Shown: positions 8,697-17,894 of the stretch, in pieces
How positions within the stretch are numbered: position 1 is the first letter of the stretch
Layout of the letters: each line of letters opens with the position of its first letter
Source of the DNA: Pedobacter sp. Leaf216
GTDB lineage: Bacteria > Bacteroidota > Bacteroidia > Sphingobacteriales > Sphingobacteriaceae
Length of the DNA stretch: 64,000 nt
Assembly: GCF_001421515.1 (NCBI RefSeq)
Contig: NZ_LMKM01000001.1
Location: 2,314 to 66,313, forward strand
Reading direction: 5' to 3'
Notes under the pieces: model-generated
Databases searched by the model: none
The model's input: the letters and a program-made list of their open reading frames with translations, nothing else
What the model was told of the DNA's origin: nothing
Translations under genes and position numbers: made by a program

Positions 8697-10088
8697 TTAA
8701 AAAGCATTTTCTTCACCTTTAACCATATTAATTACCGTCATAAAAATGATTTTTACATCCAGCATTGCGCTCCAGTTTTCCAGGTACCAGATATCATGCT
8801 CAACACGCTTAACCATCTTATAATCTTCCTTAGTTTCTCCACGGTAGCCATTTACCTGTGCCCAACCGGTAATACCCGGTTTCAAAAAATGGCGCACCAT
8901 AAATTGATCTACAATTCCTTTATATTGTTCGGTATGGCTTAACATATGTGGGCGCGGGCCAACAACACTCATATGCCCCATAAATACATTAAAAAATTGT
9001 GGCAGTTCGTCTAAACTTGATTTTCTCAAAAATTTTCCGATTGGCGTGATCCGGTCATCGTTTTTACTGGCCTGCCTTTTATCACTATCCGAATTCATGC
9101 GCATACTCCTGAATTTAAAACACCAGAAAGGCTCATCATCACGGCCACTTCTCAATTGTTTAAATAACACAGGTCCTTTACTTTGCATCTTAATAAGCAA
9201 GGCAATAATTGGATACAACCAGCTCAACACGAATAAAATCACTAAACCACTAAAAATCACATCAATTGCACGCTTTTTAAAACGGTTATGAATTTTCTCC
9301 AAGGGTTCAGAACGTAATGAAATTACGGGGAACTCGTTCCCTAAATAACTTACCGTGTATGGCGATAATAATGCACCACTAATATCTGGAATAAACTTCA
9401 AACGCACACATTGGCGTTCAGCTTCTTCAGTTAATAAAGTCATATCTGCCATTCGATCTGGAGCAATGGTCACATAAATATCTTTAATCCCTTTATCTAC
9501 AGCCATTTTAAACTGGCGGCCTACTATATCAGAAATTTGTCCATCACGATTAAGGTAATCTTCGGGTACATCATTAATAAAACCATGAAATTCGATGTAA
9601 CGCTGCTTCTCAAAATAACTGGCCAATTGTAAACCCGTAGCATTATTACCCATAATCGCAACTGATTTGACGCCTCGCAAATGGTTGAACAATAAAAACT
9701 GAAAAGATGTTCCAATAAAACGGTTCACTAAAAATAAAATGCCGAGCATCCCATAAAAAATTACCAGGAATGATCTAGAAAATTCATTTTGTTTAGAAAA
9801 AAACAAGTAGATAGAAAACAGTACACCATGTAATACAACACTTTTCCAGGTTCCCCTGTAAATCCTCTCTATTCTTCTCGATCCATACTCACTATACAAA
9901 CCAAAGCTGGTGGTACTCACAATCCAGATCAGGTTACATACTACAACGTAATGCCACTGCAATTCAGAACTAACTGCTTTGCCCATATAAGCCGTGAATT
10001 CGTATGCAAAAAAGTACACAATATTGACCATTAGTAGGTCAGTGATTGGTAATATATATTTTAGAATAAATAAGTAACGTGTTTGCAT
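8697..10088 (-). CDS. Undecaprenyl-phosphate sugar phosphotransferase (WcaJ/WbaP-like)
   Basis: This initiating enzyme transfers a sugar-1-phosphate, probably glucose-1-P, to undecaprenyl phosphate at the inner membrane, the first step of Wzy-dependent polysaccharide synthesis. 463 residues from the ATG at 10088; the frame extends 26 codons further but that part lacks membrane character. There are about four N-terminal TM helices (from MQTRYLFILKYILPITDLL), then a Rossmann-like CoA-binding-type domain (VAIMGNNATGLQLASYF) and a further TM. The C-terminal catalytic domain has KRAIDVIFSG, FKFRSMR, LRKSSLDELPQFFNV, VGPRPH and KPGITGWAQVNGYRG. It is near the end of the cluster, with terminators on both sides. 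Confidence 0.93.
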   Translation of the reverse strand: MQTRYLFILKYILPITDLLMVNIVYFFAYEFTAYMGKAVSSELQWHYVVVCNLIWIVSTTSFGLYSEYGSRRIERIYRGTWKSVVLHGVLFSIYLFFSKQNEFSRSFLVIFYGMLGILFLVNRFIGTSFQFLLFNHLRGVKSVAIMGNNATGLQLASYFEKQRYIEFHGFINDVPEDYLNRDGQISDIVGRQFKMAVDKGIKDIYVTIAPDRMADMTLLTEEAERQCVRLKFIPDISGALLSPYTVSYLGNEFPVISLRSEPLEKIHNRFKKRAIDVIFSGLVILFVLSWLYPIIALLIKMQSKGPVLFKQLRSGRDDEPFWCFKFRSMRMNSDSDKRQASKNDDRITPIGKFLRKSSLDELPQFFNVFMGHMSVVGPRPHMLSHTEQYKGIVDQFMVRHFLKPGITGWAQVNGYRGETKEDYKMVKRVEHDIWYLENWSAMLDVKIIFMTVINMVKGEENAF

Positions 10089-10307
10089 AGGCTTAATGGG
10101 AAAACGAAAACATTTATCTGTGCTTTTTGTTTTAAGTGAATTACAATGAACAAAAGTTATGCCCAAATTCTGAATTGAATGTTAAATAATCATTAGCAAA
10201 TCAGAAGGCGCTAATAATAAACCAATATAGGGCTAGAAAAGGCAGCTCGAAAAAGGAGTATCCTACTATCATTAAATAGTAGACTAATCGCACAATTTAG
10301 TAGACAC

Positions 10308-10344
10308 ACAAAAAAGTTTACCATCCAGGTAAACTTTTTTATAT
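10308..10344 (-). terminator. Terminator after manC
   Basis: AAAAAAGTTTACC pairs with GGTAAACTTTTTT across a short ATCCA loop (about 10310-10341). It follows the manC stop at 10349 on the minus strand, and suggests that the sugar-transferase gene is transcribed separately. Confidence 0.8.
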
Positions 10345-10348
10345 TTTG

Positions 10349-11446
10349 CTAAGCATATTTTATTCCATGCTCAATGACCATATCTTTAGCCACCTGTTTA
10401 ATTTCCTGCTCATCAGATTTTGGATAAATTAACAATACCTCACCATCATCAACAACAATAAAGTTATCCAATCCTTTTATAACTGCGGCTTTATCACTGG
10501 GCAAATGTATAATACAATTACTGGTATCTTTTAAGTTAACTTTAGCTAAGTTAACCATATTATTATCAACATCCTTTTCCCCAACTGTATGTAAGGAAGC
10601 CCACGTGCCTAAATCCGACCAGCCAATATCAGCAGGGATGGTATATACATTGTTTGCTTTTTCTAGGATTGCATAATCAATTGATATATTTGGACTAGTA
10701 GGATAGTTTGTATTAATGAATTCAGCTTCTTTGTGTGTGTTATAGCAAGATAGACCGCTTTCGAATAGTCTTGCAATTTCAGGAGAATATTTTTCAAATG
10801 CTTTTTTTAAGGATACTGCAGACCATATAAATATGCCCGCATTCCAAACATAATCCCCACTTTTTAAATATTCTTCTGCCTTCGCTAAAATAGGCTTTTC
10901 CCTAAAGGCACTCACTTTTTTTATTTCACCAGATTGATTTTGATGGTCAATACTTACATCCTGGTATTGGATATAACCGTAACCCGTATCTGGTCTGGTA
11001 GGAGTAATACCTAATGTCAATAACGCATCATTATCCGCACTAAAGGCTAAGGCCTGTTCAATTTTTTCCACGAAAATATCTTCCTTTAGTATTAAGTGGT
11101 CAGATGGTGCAACAACGATATTAGCATCCGGATTTAACTGTGCAATCTTATATGTAGCATACGCAATGCAGGGTGCCGTGTTGTTACGGCTCGGTTCTAA
11201 AAGAATATTATCATTTAAAACATTTGGTAATTGCTCAGAAACTAAATTCGCGTAACTTTCATTTGTTAGAATAAAGATTTGGTCATTAGCGCAAATATTT
11301 AAAAACCTTTCGTAAGTAAGCTGAAGTAATGATTTACCAATTCCAAGAATATCAATAAACTGCTTCGGGAAGTGATTTCTACTTTTTGGCCAAAACCGTG
11401 AACCCACACCTCCGGCCATAATCAATACATATGTATTTTTATTCAT
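10349..11446 (-). CDS. manC: Mannose-1-phosphate guanylyltransferase
   Basis: ManC makes GDP-mannose from mannose-1-phosphate and GTP, the precursor used by Gmd and Fcl in this cluster. 365 residues, the single-domain short form without the C-terminal isomerase domain. The nucleotidyltransferase signature is AGGVGSRFWPKS (11-22), the FPKQF motif is at 26-30, and VAPSDHL is the metal/nucleotide segment. Later motifs are DTGYGYI, FREKP, WNAGIF and DIGWSDLGTW. It lies 13 nt after the epimerase gene and is followed by a strong terminator, so it ends the transcription unit. Confidence 0.95.
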   Translation of the reverse strand: MNKNTYVLIMAGGVGSRFWPKSRNHFPKQFIDILGIGKSLLQLTYERFLNICANDQIFILTNESYANLVSEQLPNVLNDNILLEPSRNNTAPCIAYATYKIAQLNPDANIVVAPSDHLILKEDIFVEKIEQALAFSADNDALLTLGITPTRPDTGYGYIQYQDVSIDHQNQSGEIKKVSAFREKPILAKAEEYLKSGDYVWNAGIFIWSAVSLKKAFEKYSPEIARLFESGLSCYNTHKEAEFINTNYPTSPNISIDYAILEKANNVYTIPADIGWSDLGTWASLHTVGEKDVDNNMVNLAKVNLKDTSNCIIHLPSDKAAVIKGLDNFIVVDDGEVLLIYPKSDEQEIKQVAKDMVIEHGIKYA

Positions 11447-11459
11447 GTAAATTTAATCC

Positions 11460-12434
11460 TTAATAAAGTCCAGTTTTCTCACAATCCTTATACCAATCTT
11501 TAAGTGCCTCCTTTAATGTAAACTGCAATTTATATGGCGATAAACTAAGTTTTTCTCCAGAGATATTTGTAGATATCATTAATTTTTTCACCCGATCAGG
11601 ATGGATACCGCTAATCTTTTTACCCAATGTTCTTGCACCAAAATAAACTCCGCCTGCTGCTGATTTCAAAGCCCATGCAGGCACCAATATTTTGGGGGCC
11701 TTAGTATGGGTTGCATCAGCCATTGTAATACAAATTTCTTCAATAGTAGGTGCAGGGAAATAAGTTAAATTGTAGGTAACATGACCTGGCTTTTCCATTT
11801 GACCTGCTTCATATAATATCCGCACTACATCTTTTACATAAACGCTGGCCTTAATCGTATCTTTTCGTCCTGGGTAAAAGAAAAAGCCTTTTTTCAGTGA
11901 ATTGTACAATCGGGTAAAATTCCCCCCCTCTTGCTTGCCAAAAACTACACCAGGTCTAACAATTACCAATTTTCGATTTGCTGGATCTTCAGCTTGCCAT
12001 AACTTATGAATATACTCTGCCGTTAGTTTAGAAATACCATAAGGTGTATTAGGCATAGGCAAAGTCTCTTCATTTTTGAAATCTTCTGATGCGCCATATG
12101 GAGCAATAGAGCTGGTAAATACTATTGTTTGAATATTATTTTTACGGGCAAAATCGCAAACGTTCTGTGCACCAAAAATATTAGCTTCAAAATATTCATG
12201 GTCGGGGTGACCTGGTGTTGTATGCACTGCCGCAAGATTGTAAATAACACTATCTTTTGCATTGACAATACTTAAGTTGATTGATTGACGTACATCTAGG
12301 ATCTCGAAACCGTCGCTAACTTTTTTCCTTAAATCGAAACTAAAAACTTCATCACTTGAATGCAAAGTTTCTTTGATATAACTTTTCAAATGAGTACCGA
12401 TAAAACCGGAGCCTCCAAATATTAAATGATTCAT
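11460..12434 (-). CDS. NAD-dependent sugar epimerase/dehydratase
   Basis: 324 residues, extended short-chain dehydrogenase family. The Rossmann NAD motif GGSGFIG is at 7-13. The catalytic serine region is FTSSIAPYG and the YxxxK motif is in TPYGISKLTAEY (near residue 133). It would act on a nucleotide-sugar in the cytosol, but the exact reaction (epimerase, reductase or dehydratase) cannot be read from the sequence. Its stop overlaps nothing downstream, and its ATG overlaps the stop of the preceding glycosyltransferase by 4 nt, so the two are translationally coupled. Confidence 0.85.
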   Translation of the reverse strand: MNHLIFGGSGFIGTHLKSYIKETLHSSDEVFSFDLRKKVSDGFEILDVRQSINLSIVNAKDSVIYNLAAVHTTPGHPDHEYFEANIFGAQNVCDFARKNNIQTIVFTSSIAPYGASEDFKNEETLPMPNTPYGISKLTAEYIHKLWQAEDPANRKLVIVRPGVVFGKQEGGNFTRLYNSLKKGFFFYPGRKDTIKASVYVKDVVRILYEAGQMEKPGHVTYNLTYFPAPTIEEICITMADATHTKAPKILVPAWALKSAAGGVYFGARTLGKKISGIHPDRVKKLMISTNISGEKLSLSPYKLQFTLKEALKDWYKDCEKTGLY

Positions 12435-13366
12435 TTGCTATTTTCTAATTTATCCCAATACCTACGGTGCATAGAAAAAGCTTTCCTTTGCCTTGCCGAT
12501 AATTTTTTATGCATCATACCTAACTTATATCCTATAAACTTTGCTCCAATTGACATAATCATTTTAGGCAGAACTAATAGATTATGAGTAATAACATATT
12601 TCAATTCAGACTTTAGATATTTAAGTCCTTCCCCACCTGCAGATCCAAACTCCTCTAAAAGCCAAGGATTTGTTGAATGAAACACGCCAATGTCAAAATA
12701 CCTCTTAAATTCTTCGTTTATCGTATAATCATGGGAATGATAAACTTCCGCATCTGCCACATAAGCAATCTTCCAACCCTTAATTAACATTTGCCCGCCA
12801 ACAATTACGTCTTCAGCAAAAATTGTATTGGTAGGAAAGCCACCTACATCCTTTAAAGCTTCTCTGCTATAAGCAGCGTATGAATTAGAGCAAGATGCAG
12901 TTTTTATGCCCAATTCATATTTATCACTTAATTGCTTGACCTTTGATTCACTGGTATAATTAAATAATCTAGCGTGTGTTTCCAATACTTTGGCACCAAA
13001 ATGAGGCAATTGTCTCCCGTATGCAATGCCCACGCTTTGATCTTGAAACGCGGCAACTAGCTCACTAAAAGAATTATCATCTTTTAAAATGCAATCTTGA
13101 GTAAGGTAAATCAATATATCACAATCTTGAGCAGCATCAGCCAACAACTGCCTAGCATATCCATGATCAAAATCTGCCTTGTTTATATCAATAGTTTCAA
13201 AGCCCGAAGATTTTGCCTCCAATTTAGTATTATCAATAGACCCTGAATCAAGAATTATTTTCCGGTCAACCTTTGCCGTTTGGAGATTAATTGACTCTAA
13301 TACTTGACCCCATAATTCTCCTGCGTTTAGTGTAGGAATTAATAAAGCTATTTTATGCACTTTCAT
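12431..13366 (-). CDS. Family 2 glycosyltransferase, rhamnosyltransferase-like
   Basis: 311 residues. The GT-A fold is recognisable from ALLIPTLNAGELWGQVLESI (6-25), the nucleotide segment ILDSGSIDNTK and the acidic TQDCIL motif in place of DxD. The FAEDVIVGGQMLIKGWKIAYVADAEVYHSH segment near 190 is the acceptor/catalytic region. The RQLLADAAQDCDILIYLTQD arrangement is like rhamnosyltransferases, which fits the dTDP-rhamnose genes in the cluster. It overlaps the epimerase gene by 4 nt and is preceded by another GT2 gene. Confidence 0.85.
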   Translation of the reverse strand: MKVHKIALLIPTLNAGELWGQVLESINLQTAKVDRKIILDSGSIDNTKLEAKSSGFETIDINKADFDHGYARQLLADAAQDCDILIYLTQDCILKDDNSFSELVAAFQDQSVGIAYGRQLPHFGAKVLETHARLFNYTSESKVKQLSDKYELGIKTASCSNSYAAYSREALKDVGGFPTNTIFAEDVIVGGQMLIKGWKIAYVADAEVYHSHDYTINEEFKRYFDIGVFHSTNPWLLEEFGSAGGEGLKYLKSELKYVITHNLLVLPKMIMSIGAKFIGYKLGMMHKKLSARQRKAFSMHRRYWDKLENSK

Positions 13367-13370
13367 TAAA

Positions 13371-14225
13371 TTAAATTTTATATGCTGATGAGTGAGCTAT
13401 GGCAAATTTATAGGAATTAAACACCTGAAAAGTGTTAATAAATAATGCTGAAAATACCTTGGCAAAAATAAATTTTCTTTGCAGAAAACCAACTCCATTC
13501 GGGTATCTAGCTAAAACATTTATACCTACTCTTTTCTTTACCTCATCAAATGTCTCATTATGACTATGCTTAACATTAAACATATGGAAATAATATATTC
13601 TTCCGAACTTTCTCACAGTCTCATCAGCCCAGAAAGCATCTTCACTTGCTATAACAGGTTTAAATTTAACAGTCTCCCAATGTGATCTGGAAACAATAGA
13701 AGCTGCGTTAGAAAATCTATGATTATCTACTTTCATTTCTGGCTCAGTACTGTTGCTCGCTGGAAAGTTGTATTTCAAAAATACTTTATCATATATAGAA
13801 CATCCAACCTGTTCATTTGGTACTTGCCTAAAATATCCAGAAAGAGTTCCTATTTTATCGAGAAACCTTTGAACCTCTTCAACCAAGTACTGACTTTCTA
13901 ATTCAACATGGCCTGAAAAAAACAACACATGATCTCCCTTGGTTAGCTCCATCATTAGATTACACGTCTCTCCAAAAGAAAATTCTGAACTGGCTATGCT
14001 ATATAAATTACAATTTTCTTTTTCCAAGAACTCCAACGTACCATCTGTACTGCCACTATCTAAAAAAACGATATCCAAATACCGGTAGAATGTCTGTGCC
14101 TTTAATGAGTCAAAAAAAAGCTTAATCCACTTGAACTCATTTTTGACGCGGGTTGCAATCGAGAATTTAATTTCTGATGTATTATCCTGCGATCTGATTT
14201 TTCTAAGAGTTTGAAACTGTTGCAT
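13371..14225 (-). CDS. Family 2 glycosyltransferase
   Basis: 284 residues. Motifs: FSIATRVKNEFKWIKLFFDS, FLDSGSTDGT (nucleotide binding), then VLFFSGHVEL where most GT2 enzymes have DxD, and SEDAFWADETVRKFG as the ED motif. The short C-terminal part is Lys/Arg-rich with one hydrophobic patch, so it probably sits at the inner membrane face. The ATG shares one base with the stop of the Wzy-like gene (TAATG), indicating translational coupling. Donor and acceptor are unknown. Confidence 0.82.
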   Translation of the reverse strand: MQQFQTLRKIRSQDNTSEIKFSIATRVKNEFKWIKLFFDSLKAQTFYRYLDIVFLDSGSTDGTLEFLEKENCNLYSIASSEFSFGETCNLMMELTKGDHVLFFSGHVELESQYLVEEVQRFLDKIGTLSGYFRQVPNEQVGCSIYDKVFLKYNFPASNSTEPEMKVDNHRFSNAASIVSRSHWETVKFKPVIASEDAFWADETVRKFGRIYYFHMFNVKHSHNETFDEVKKRVGINVLARYPNGVGFLQRKFIFAKVFSALFINTFQVFNSYKFAIAHSSAYKI

Positions 14226-15385
14226 TATATTTTTTTATAATTCATAAAAAACAAAATAAACCAAACATATTGGAATGCTACAGGTAAATAGAAAAAGTGA
14301 TTGTAAAAAATTGAAAGTATTATACATTGAAACGTAATGGCACGGAAAAAAAACCTTTTGGAACCAGTAGCCCACCAAGTTAAATTACTTATCAACCCTA
14401 TCACAAAAGCAAATATACCTAATCCATATTTGCCCATATCCATATATGAAGACATAAATGCACTGCTGACATTAAAAGCGGGTGTAACAAGATTTCCAGA
14501 TACAGTATCTTGTTGGCCGAAAACAATATCTCTAATAAAACTAGGTAATAACAGTGATAGTGTATTGGGAAATAAGTAACTAAATTCGCGAACTTCAAAT
14601 TGAAAGTTGAAGATTAGGTTGTTAATTGGTGTAGTAAGATAAACGTAAACCCATAGAAAGCCTGAGGGCAACCAATTAGGCCAATTATCACTCGGTTGTG
14701 CTAACTCATAAAATGCATCTGCCCCACTTCTCATGTCTCCAACTATTCCAAATAGAAAAATAACTATAAATCCATAAATAGCAACGGTCCTGATTAAGGA
14801 GAGTTTATTTTTTGCCATAATGAAAAATATAAAAGTTATCTCCATTAACATAACGATTATAACTTGACGACTTATCACGATTACATACCAAAAAATTAAA
14901 AAAAGCATGTAATATAAATACTTTTTGTCTTTATATTTTTTGAATAAATAGAATGACAAAACACAAAGCATCATTCCCAATGCATTTAACAATCCATGAA
15001 CAGATTGTATACCAAAATCAAAGTATGTTTTGCCATTTTTTAAAAGTAGCCAGAGTACAGGTACTCCTCCTGAAACGATAATTTCAATAATGGTTAGAAA
15101 TACCCAGATTTTGATAAATAAAAAATATCGATTTTTTAGTTTTAAGCTTAGATCTACAACAGATACACCTATCTTTATTTTTTTCTTTGGAAGAAATCCA
15201 ACTAAATACCCTGCAGTAAAGCAGGCAAAGACCATTAAGAAAAATGTTATTGCATCATTTACTGATGATTCAAGCAAATTACTTAGCCTTAAAGACAGCA
15301 GGAAAATAACGAATATCCATGTACCTGCAAATAAAAGCACTGGCTGGAAATATTTCATTATGACATTATCGGTAAGTCTTGGCAT
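14225..15385 (-). CDS. Wzy-type oligosaccharide repeat-unit polymerase
   Basis: 386 residues and almost entirely hydrophobic, with about ten predicted TM helices and a larger periplasmic loop near 230-300 (SGADAFYELAQPSDNWPNW, then SLLLPSFIRDIVFGQQD). This profile, together with its position between glycosyltransferase genes and in the same unit as Wzx, marks the polymerase that joins lipid-linked repeat units in the periplasm. Sequence in such proteins is poorly conserved, so the assignment is by topology and context. It starts at the ATG at 15385; an alternative at 15358 (MKYFQPVLLF) is possible. Confidence 0.75.
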   Translation of the reverse strand: MPRLTDNVIMKYFQPVLLFAGTWIFVIFLLSLRLSNLLESSVNDAITFFLMVFACFTAGYLVGFLPKKKIKIGVSVVDLSLKLKNRYFLFIKIWVFLTIIEIIVSGGVPVLWLLLKNGKTYFDFGIQSVHGLLNALGMMLCVLSFYLFKKYKDKKYLYYMLFLIFWYVIVISRQVIIVMLMEITFIFFIMAKNKLSLIRTVAIYGFIVIFLFGIVGDMRSGADAFYELAQPSDNWPNWLPSGFLWVYVYLTTPINNLIFNFQFEVREFSYLFPNTLSLLLPSFIRDIVFGQQDTVSGNLVTPAFNVSSAFMSSYMDMGKYGLGIFAFVIGLISNLTWWATGSKRFFFRAITFQCIILSIFYNHFFYLPVAFQYVWFILFFMNYKKI

Positions 15386-15395
15386 ATATAATTAT

Positions 15396-16595
15396 TTAGT
15401 TCGAGTCTGAAATATGATTGCTAACAAAGCACAGTTGCATTTTAAAATCTTTTGATATATTTTCGTTCGACAATTGATTTTGTGCCTTTTTTAAGTTTTC
15501 TAACTGCTCAAAATATTCTTGTTTCTTTTCTCCTTTAATTATTAACCTTATTAGTTCAGCCATATCATCAATACTTTCACACAGATATCCAATATTACCT
15601 AACTTATCAAAATAGTACTCTAAATAGCTATTTTTTATTGCAATTATTGGTTTAAGGTATTTTACCGCATCAAAAAAAGTACCACTTGGGCAAAGTTCAT
15701 AGTATCCTCCTGTTTTAAAAAAATATATAAAATAGTTTGACTTAGCTAAAGATTCTTCATAAACTGAATTAGGAATAAAGCTTCCGTCTCTTTTTAAAAT
15801 ATCTACAAATTCATTTATAAATGGTTGAAGTTCGGTTGCTACACTTCCAATTTGAGTTAGCTTTAATTCATTATTGGAAATATGAGTTCTAAGTATTTGA
15901 GCCAAATCAAAAAGTGATTCTGAATTCTTAATTAATGTTGCCGTACCAATATTCGACAAAGTTAGAATTTCTCCATTAGTTTTATTAAAAAGGTTATTAC
16001 TAGAATATTCATAAGGGTGATCAATGACAATAAAAGAATTGTCAGAGATGGATGGGGTTGTGGCTATTAATTTATCCTTTATACTTTTACCATAAATTAA
16101 AGAGTTGTTAAACTTTAAATTTCTATTAACCATCATTTTTTTAATAAAATAGCGGAAAATTTTTGTAACAAGCTTCTTTTTATCCAAAAGTAGCACGCCC
16201 AAATCACCATGATGGCAAATGATAATTTTTTGTTTATATAGACCCGCTAAAAAATTCACAAACAATGCCGTAAATGGGAAACATGAAGTAAAGACAATGA
16301 GTTTCGCTCCATGTTTTTTTGCTTGTCTGAACATTTTACAGGATAATCTTGCCTGTCTGAAAAACTTTAGCGCTAAGTTAGTCTTCTTATCCTCTTTGGG
16401 TTTATACTTGTAACTATTTAAGACCAAATTTTGTTTGCTCAAATATGGCTTTTCAAGTAGCCTTTTAGAATGCAATTCATCTGCGTATAAATGTATTATA
16501 TCGCCCGAAAATGTGATTTGCAATATTTCCAAAATACCAGCATTTACTATCACATGTTTCTCCCCCTGCATCTGTGGCTCAACTACTATAATCAT
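15396..16595 (-). CDS. Probable GT-B glycosyltransferase
   Basis: 399 residues. The N-terminal half resembles a GT-B acceptor domain (AKLIVFTSCFPF, then IIICHHGDLGVL), and the C-terminal half a donor domain (LTLSNIGTATLIKNS, LKLTQIGS, YELCPSGTFFDAVKYLKPIIAIKNSYLEYYF). The last part contains the Glu/Pro-containing stretch expected for sugar-nucleotide contacts, although the classical EX7E is not obvious. It lies between Wzy and the GT-acetyltransferase fusion, within the AT-rich core. Substrate unknown; a non-GT role is not excluded. Confidence 0.6.
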   Translation of the reverse strand: MIIVVEPQMQGEKHVIVNAGILEILQITFSGDIIHLYADELHSKRLLEKPYLSKQNLVLNSYKYKPKEDKKTNLALKFFRQARLSCKMFRQAKKHGAKLIVFTSCFPFTALFVNFLAGLYKQKIIICHHGDLGVLLLDKKKLVTKIFRYFIKKMMVNRNLKFNNSLIYGKSIKDKLIATTPSISDNSFIVIDHPYEYSSNNLFNKTNGEILTLSNIGTATLIKNSESLFDLAQILRTHISNNELKLTQIGSVATELQPFINEFVDILKRDGSFIPNSVYEESLAKSNYFIYFFKTGGYYELCPSGTFFDAVKYLKPIIAIKNSYLEYYFDKLGNIGYLCESIDDMAELIRLIIKGEKKQEYFEQLENLKKAQNQLSNENISKDFKMQLCFVSNHISDSN

Positions 16596-16612
16596 CTTTT
16601 GAAGTAAATTAA

Positions 16613-17881
16613 TTAATCAAACCATGGTAACCATGTTGGGTTATAATCAAGATCTTTAGATCTATCCTTTATAAATTTAGCAGGTACGCCACCAACCATT
16701 GTATAAGGCAGAACATCTTTGGTAACCAGAGCACCAGCACAAACGATAGCTCCTTCTCCTATGACTACTCCAGGTAAAATTGTTGCCCGCGATCCTATCC
16801 ATACGAAATTACCAATAACAATATCCTTAGATCTAAAAGCAAAATTTCTAGAATTAATATCGTGATCACCTGTAATAATGTGTACATGAGGAGAGATAGA
16901 TGTAAAGTTGCCAATCTTTAATTTTCCTCGGCCGTCTAAAAAACATTCTCGATTAATAACACATCCATTACCTATCTCAATATTTTTGCCATAAATAAAA
17001 CAATTTAAATGAATGCTTGATTGCTTCCCTAACTTGATTTTTATCACTTTTCGATAATAAAAATGCCTTAACCAATAGAAAGGAATTTTATTAACCCAAT
17101 AGTTTGGGAAATAATCAAATATGAATGCTTTAAAAATAGTATAAAGGCCTAATAATGGTGAATTACTTAAAGAAATAAGTATAACCATTTTTATATATGT
17201 AGCAGTTACTAATGGTGTGATTTTCTTATGCACCCGCAATACATTCAGCCTTTTTTTTAAAAAAACACTACTTTTCTTAAAATTGTCATCAGTAACGGTT
17301 ATATTTCTATCATAAAATTTTATATTATTTTCATTTTTAGAGAAGCGAACTAGCAAGTCGTAATCAAACAAATAATTTTTATCAAATCCAATTGGAAAAT
17401 TCTTTTCTAATATAAAATTTCTCTTCACAATTATTTCACCGAATAAGGGAGGGATACCTTGTAAAGGGTTATTTGTATTATATGATGAAACTTTATCAAC
17501 AAGGGCCCCGTCTGGAAGCCTAATTTTTTGTCTGCCATAAAGTAAGTCTAATTCCGTAGTTACAAGATAGTCTACGAGATCTTTGACAGACTCTCTTTCA
17601 TAGAATTGTAGACTAGATGGCAGAACATATAAATATATCCCTGTAGACACCTCTATCGCCTGTTTTAAACTAAACCCAAAATCAGTTCCCTCATCGTCAA
17701 TATGAGTATACTTCACTTTGTCAATCCTGGAAAATGTTTTAGCTACAGAAGCTTTAGCCCCTAACACAATTAACTCGATTTTTTTCTCAGACATAAGTAT
17801 ACTTTCGACCAAATGGTCAAAAATTAACGAGGTCTTCTCTTCAAGTATTAAAACAATTGATAGAATTACTTTGCTTTCCAT
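16613..17881 (-). CDS. GT2-like domain fused to hexapeptide acyltransferase
   Basis: 422 residues. The first about 230 resemble a GT2 domain (VILSIVLILEEKTSLIFDHL, LIVLGAKAS, GTDFGFSLKQAIEVSTGIYLYVLPSS), but the position of DxD reads LPSS, so catalysis is doubtful. Residues of about 285-410 form a left-handed beta-helix with hexapeptide steps (IHLNCFIYGKNIEIGNGCVI) and the acetyltransferase end VWIGSRATILPGVVIGEGAIV...GGVPAKFI, with the catalytic His in IITGDHDI. The C-terminal domain would O-acetylate a sugar in the repeat unit. It sits 14-18 nt from each neighbour in the same transcription unit. Confidence 0.78.
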   Translation of the reverse strand: MESKVILSIVLILEEKTSLIFDHLVESILMSEKKIELIVLGAKASVAKTFSRIDKVKYTHIDDEGTDFGFSLKQAIEVSTGIYLYVLPSSLQFYERESVKDLVDYLVTTELDLLYGRQKIRLPDGALVDKVSSYNTNNPLQGIPPLFGEIIVKRNFILEKNFPIGFDKNYLFDYDLLVRFSKNENNIKFYDRNITVTDDNFKKSSVFLKKRLNVLRVHKKITPLVTATYIKMVILISLSNSPLLGLYTIFKAFIFDYFPNYWVNKIPFYWLRHFYYRKVIKIKLGKQSSIHLNCFIYGKNIEIGNGCVINRECFLDGRGKLKIGNFTSISPHVHIITGDHDINSRNFAFRSKDIVIGNFVWIGSRATILPGVVIGEGAIVCAGALVTKDVLPYTMVGGVPAKFIKDRSKDLDYNPTWLPWFD

Positions 17882-17894
17882 ATTAAATAATCAA

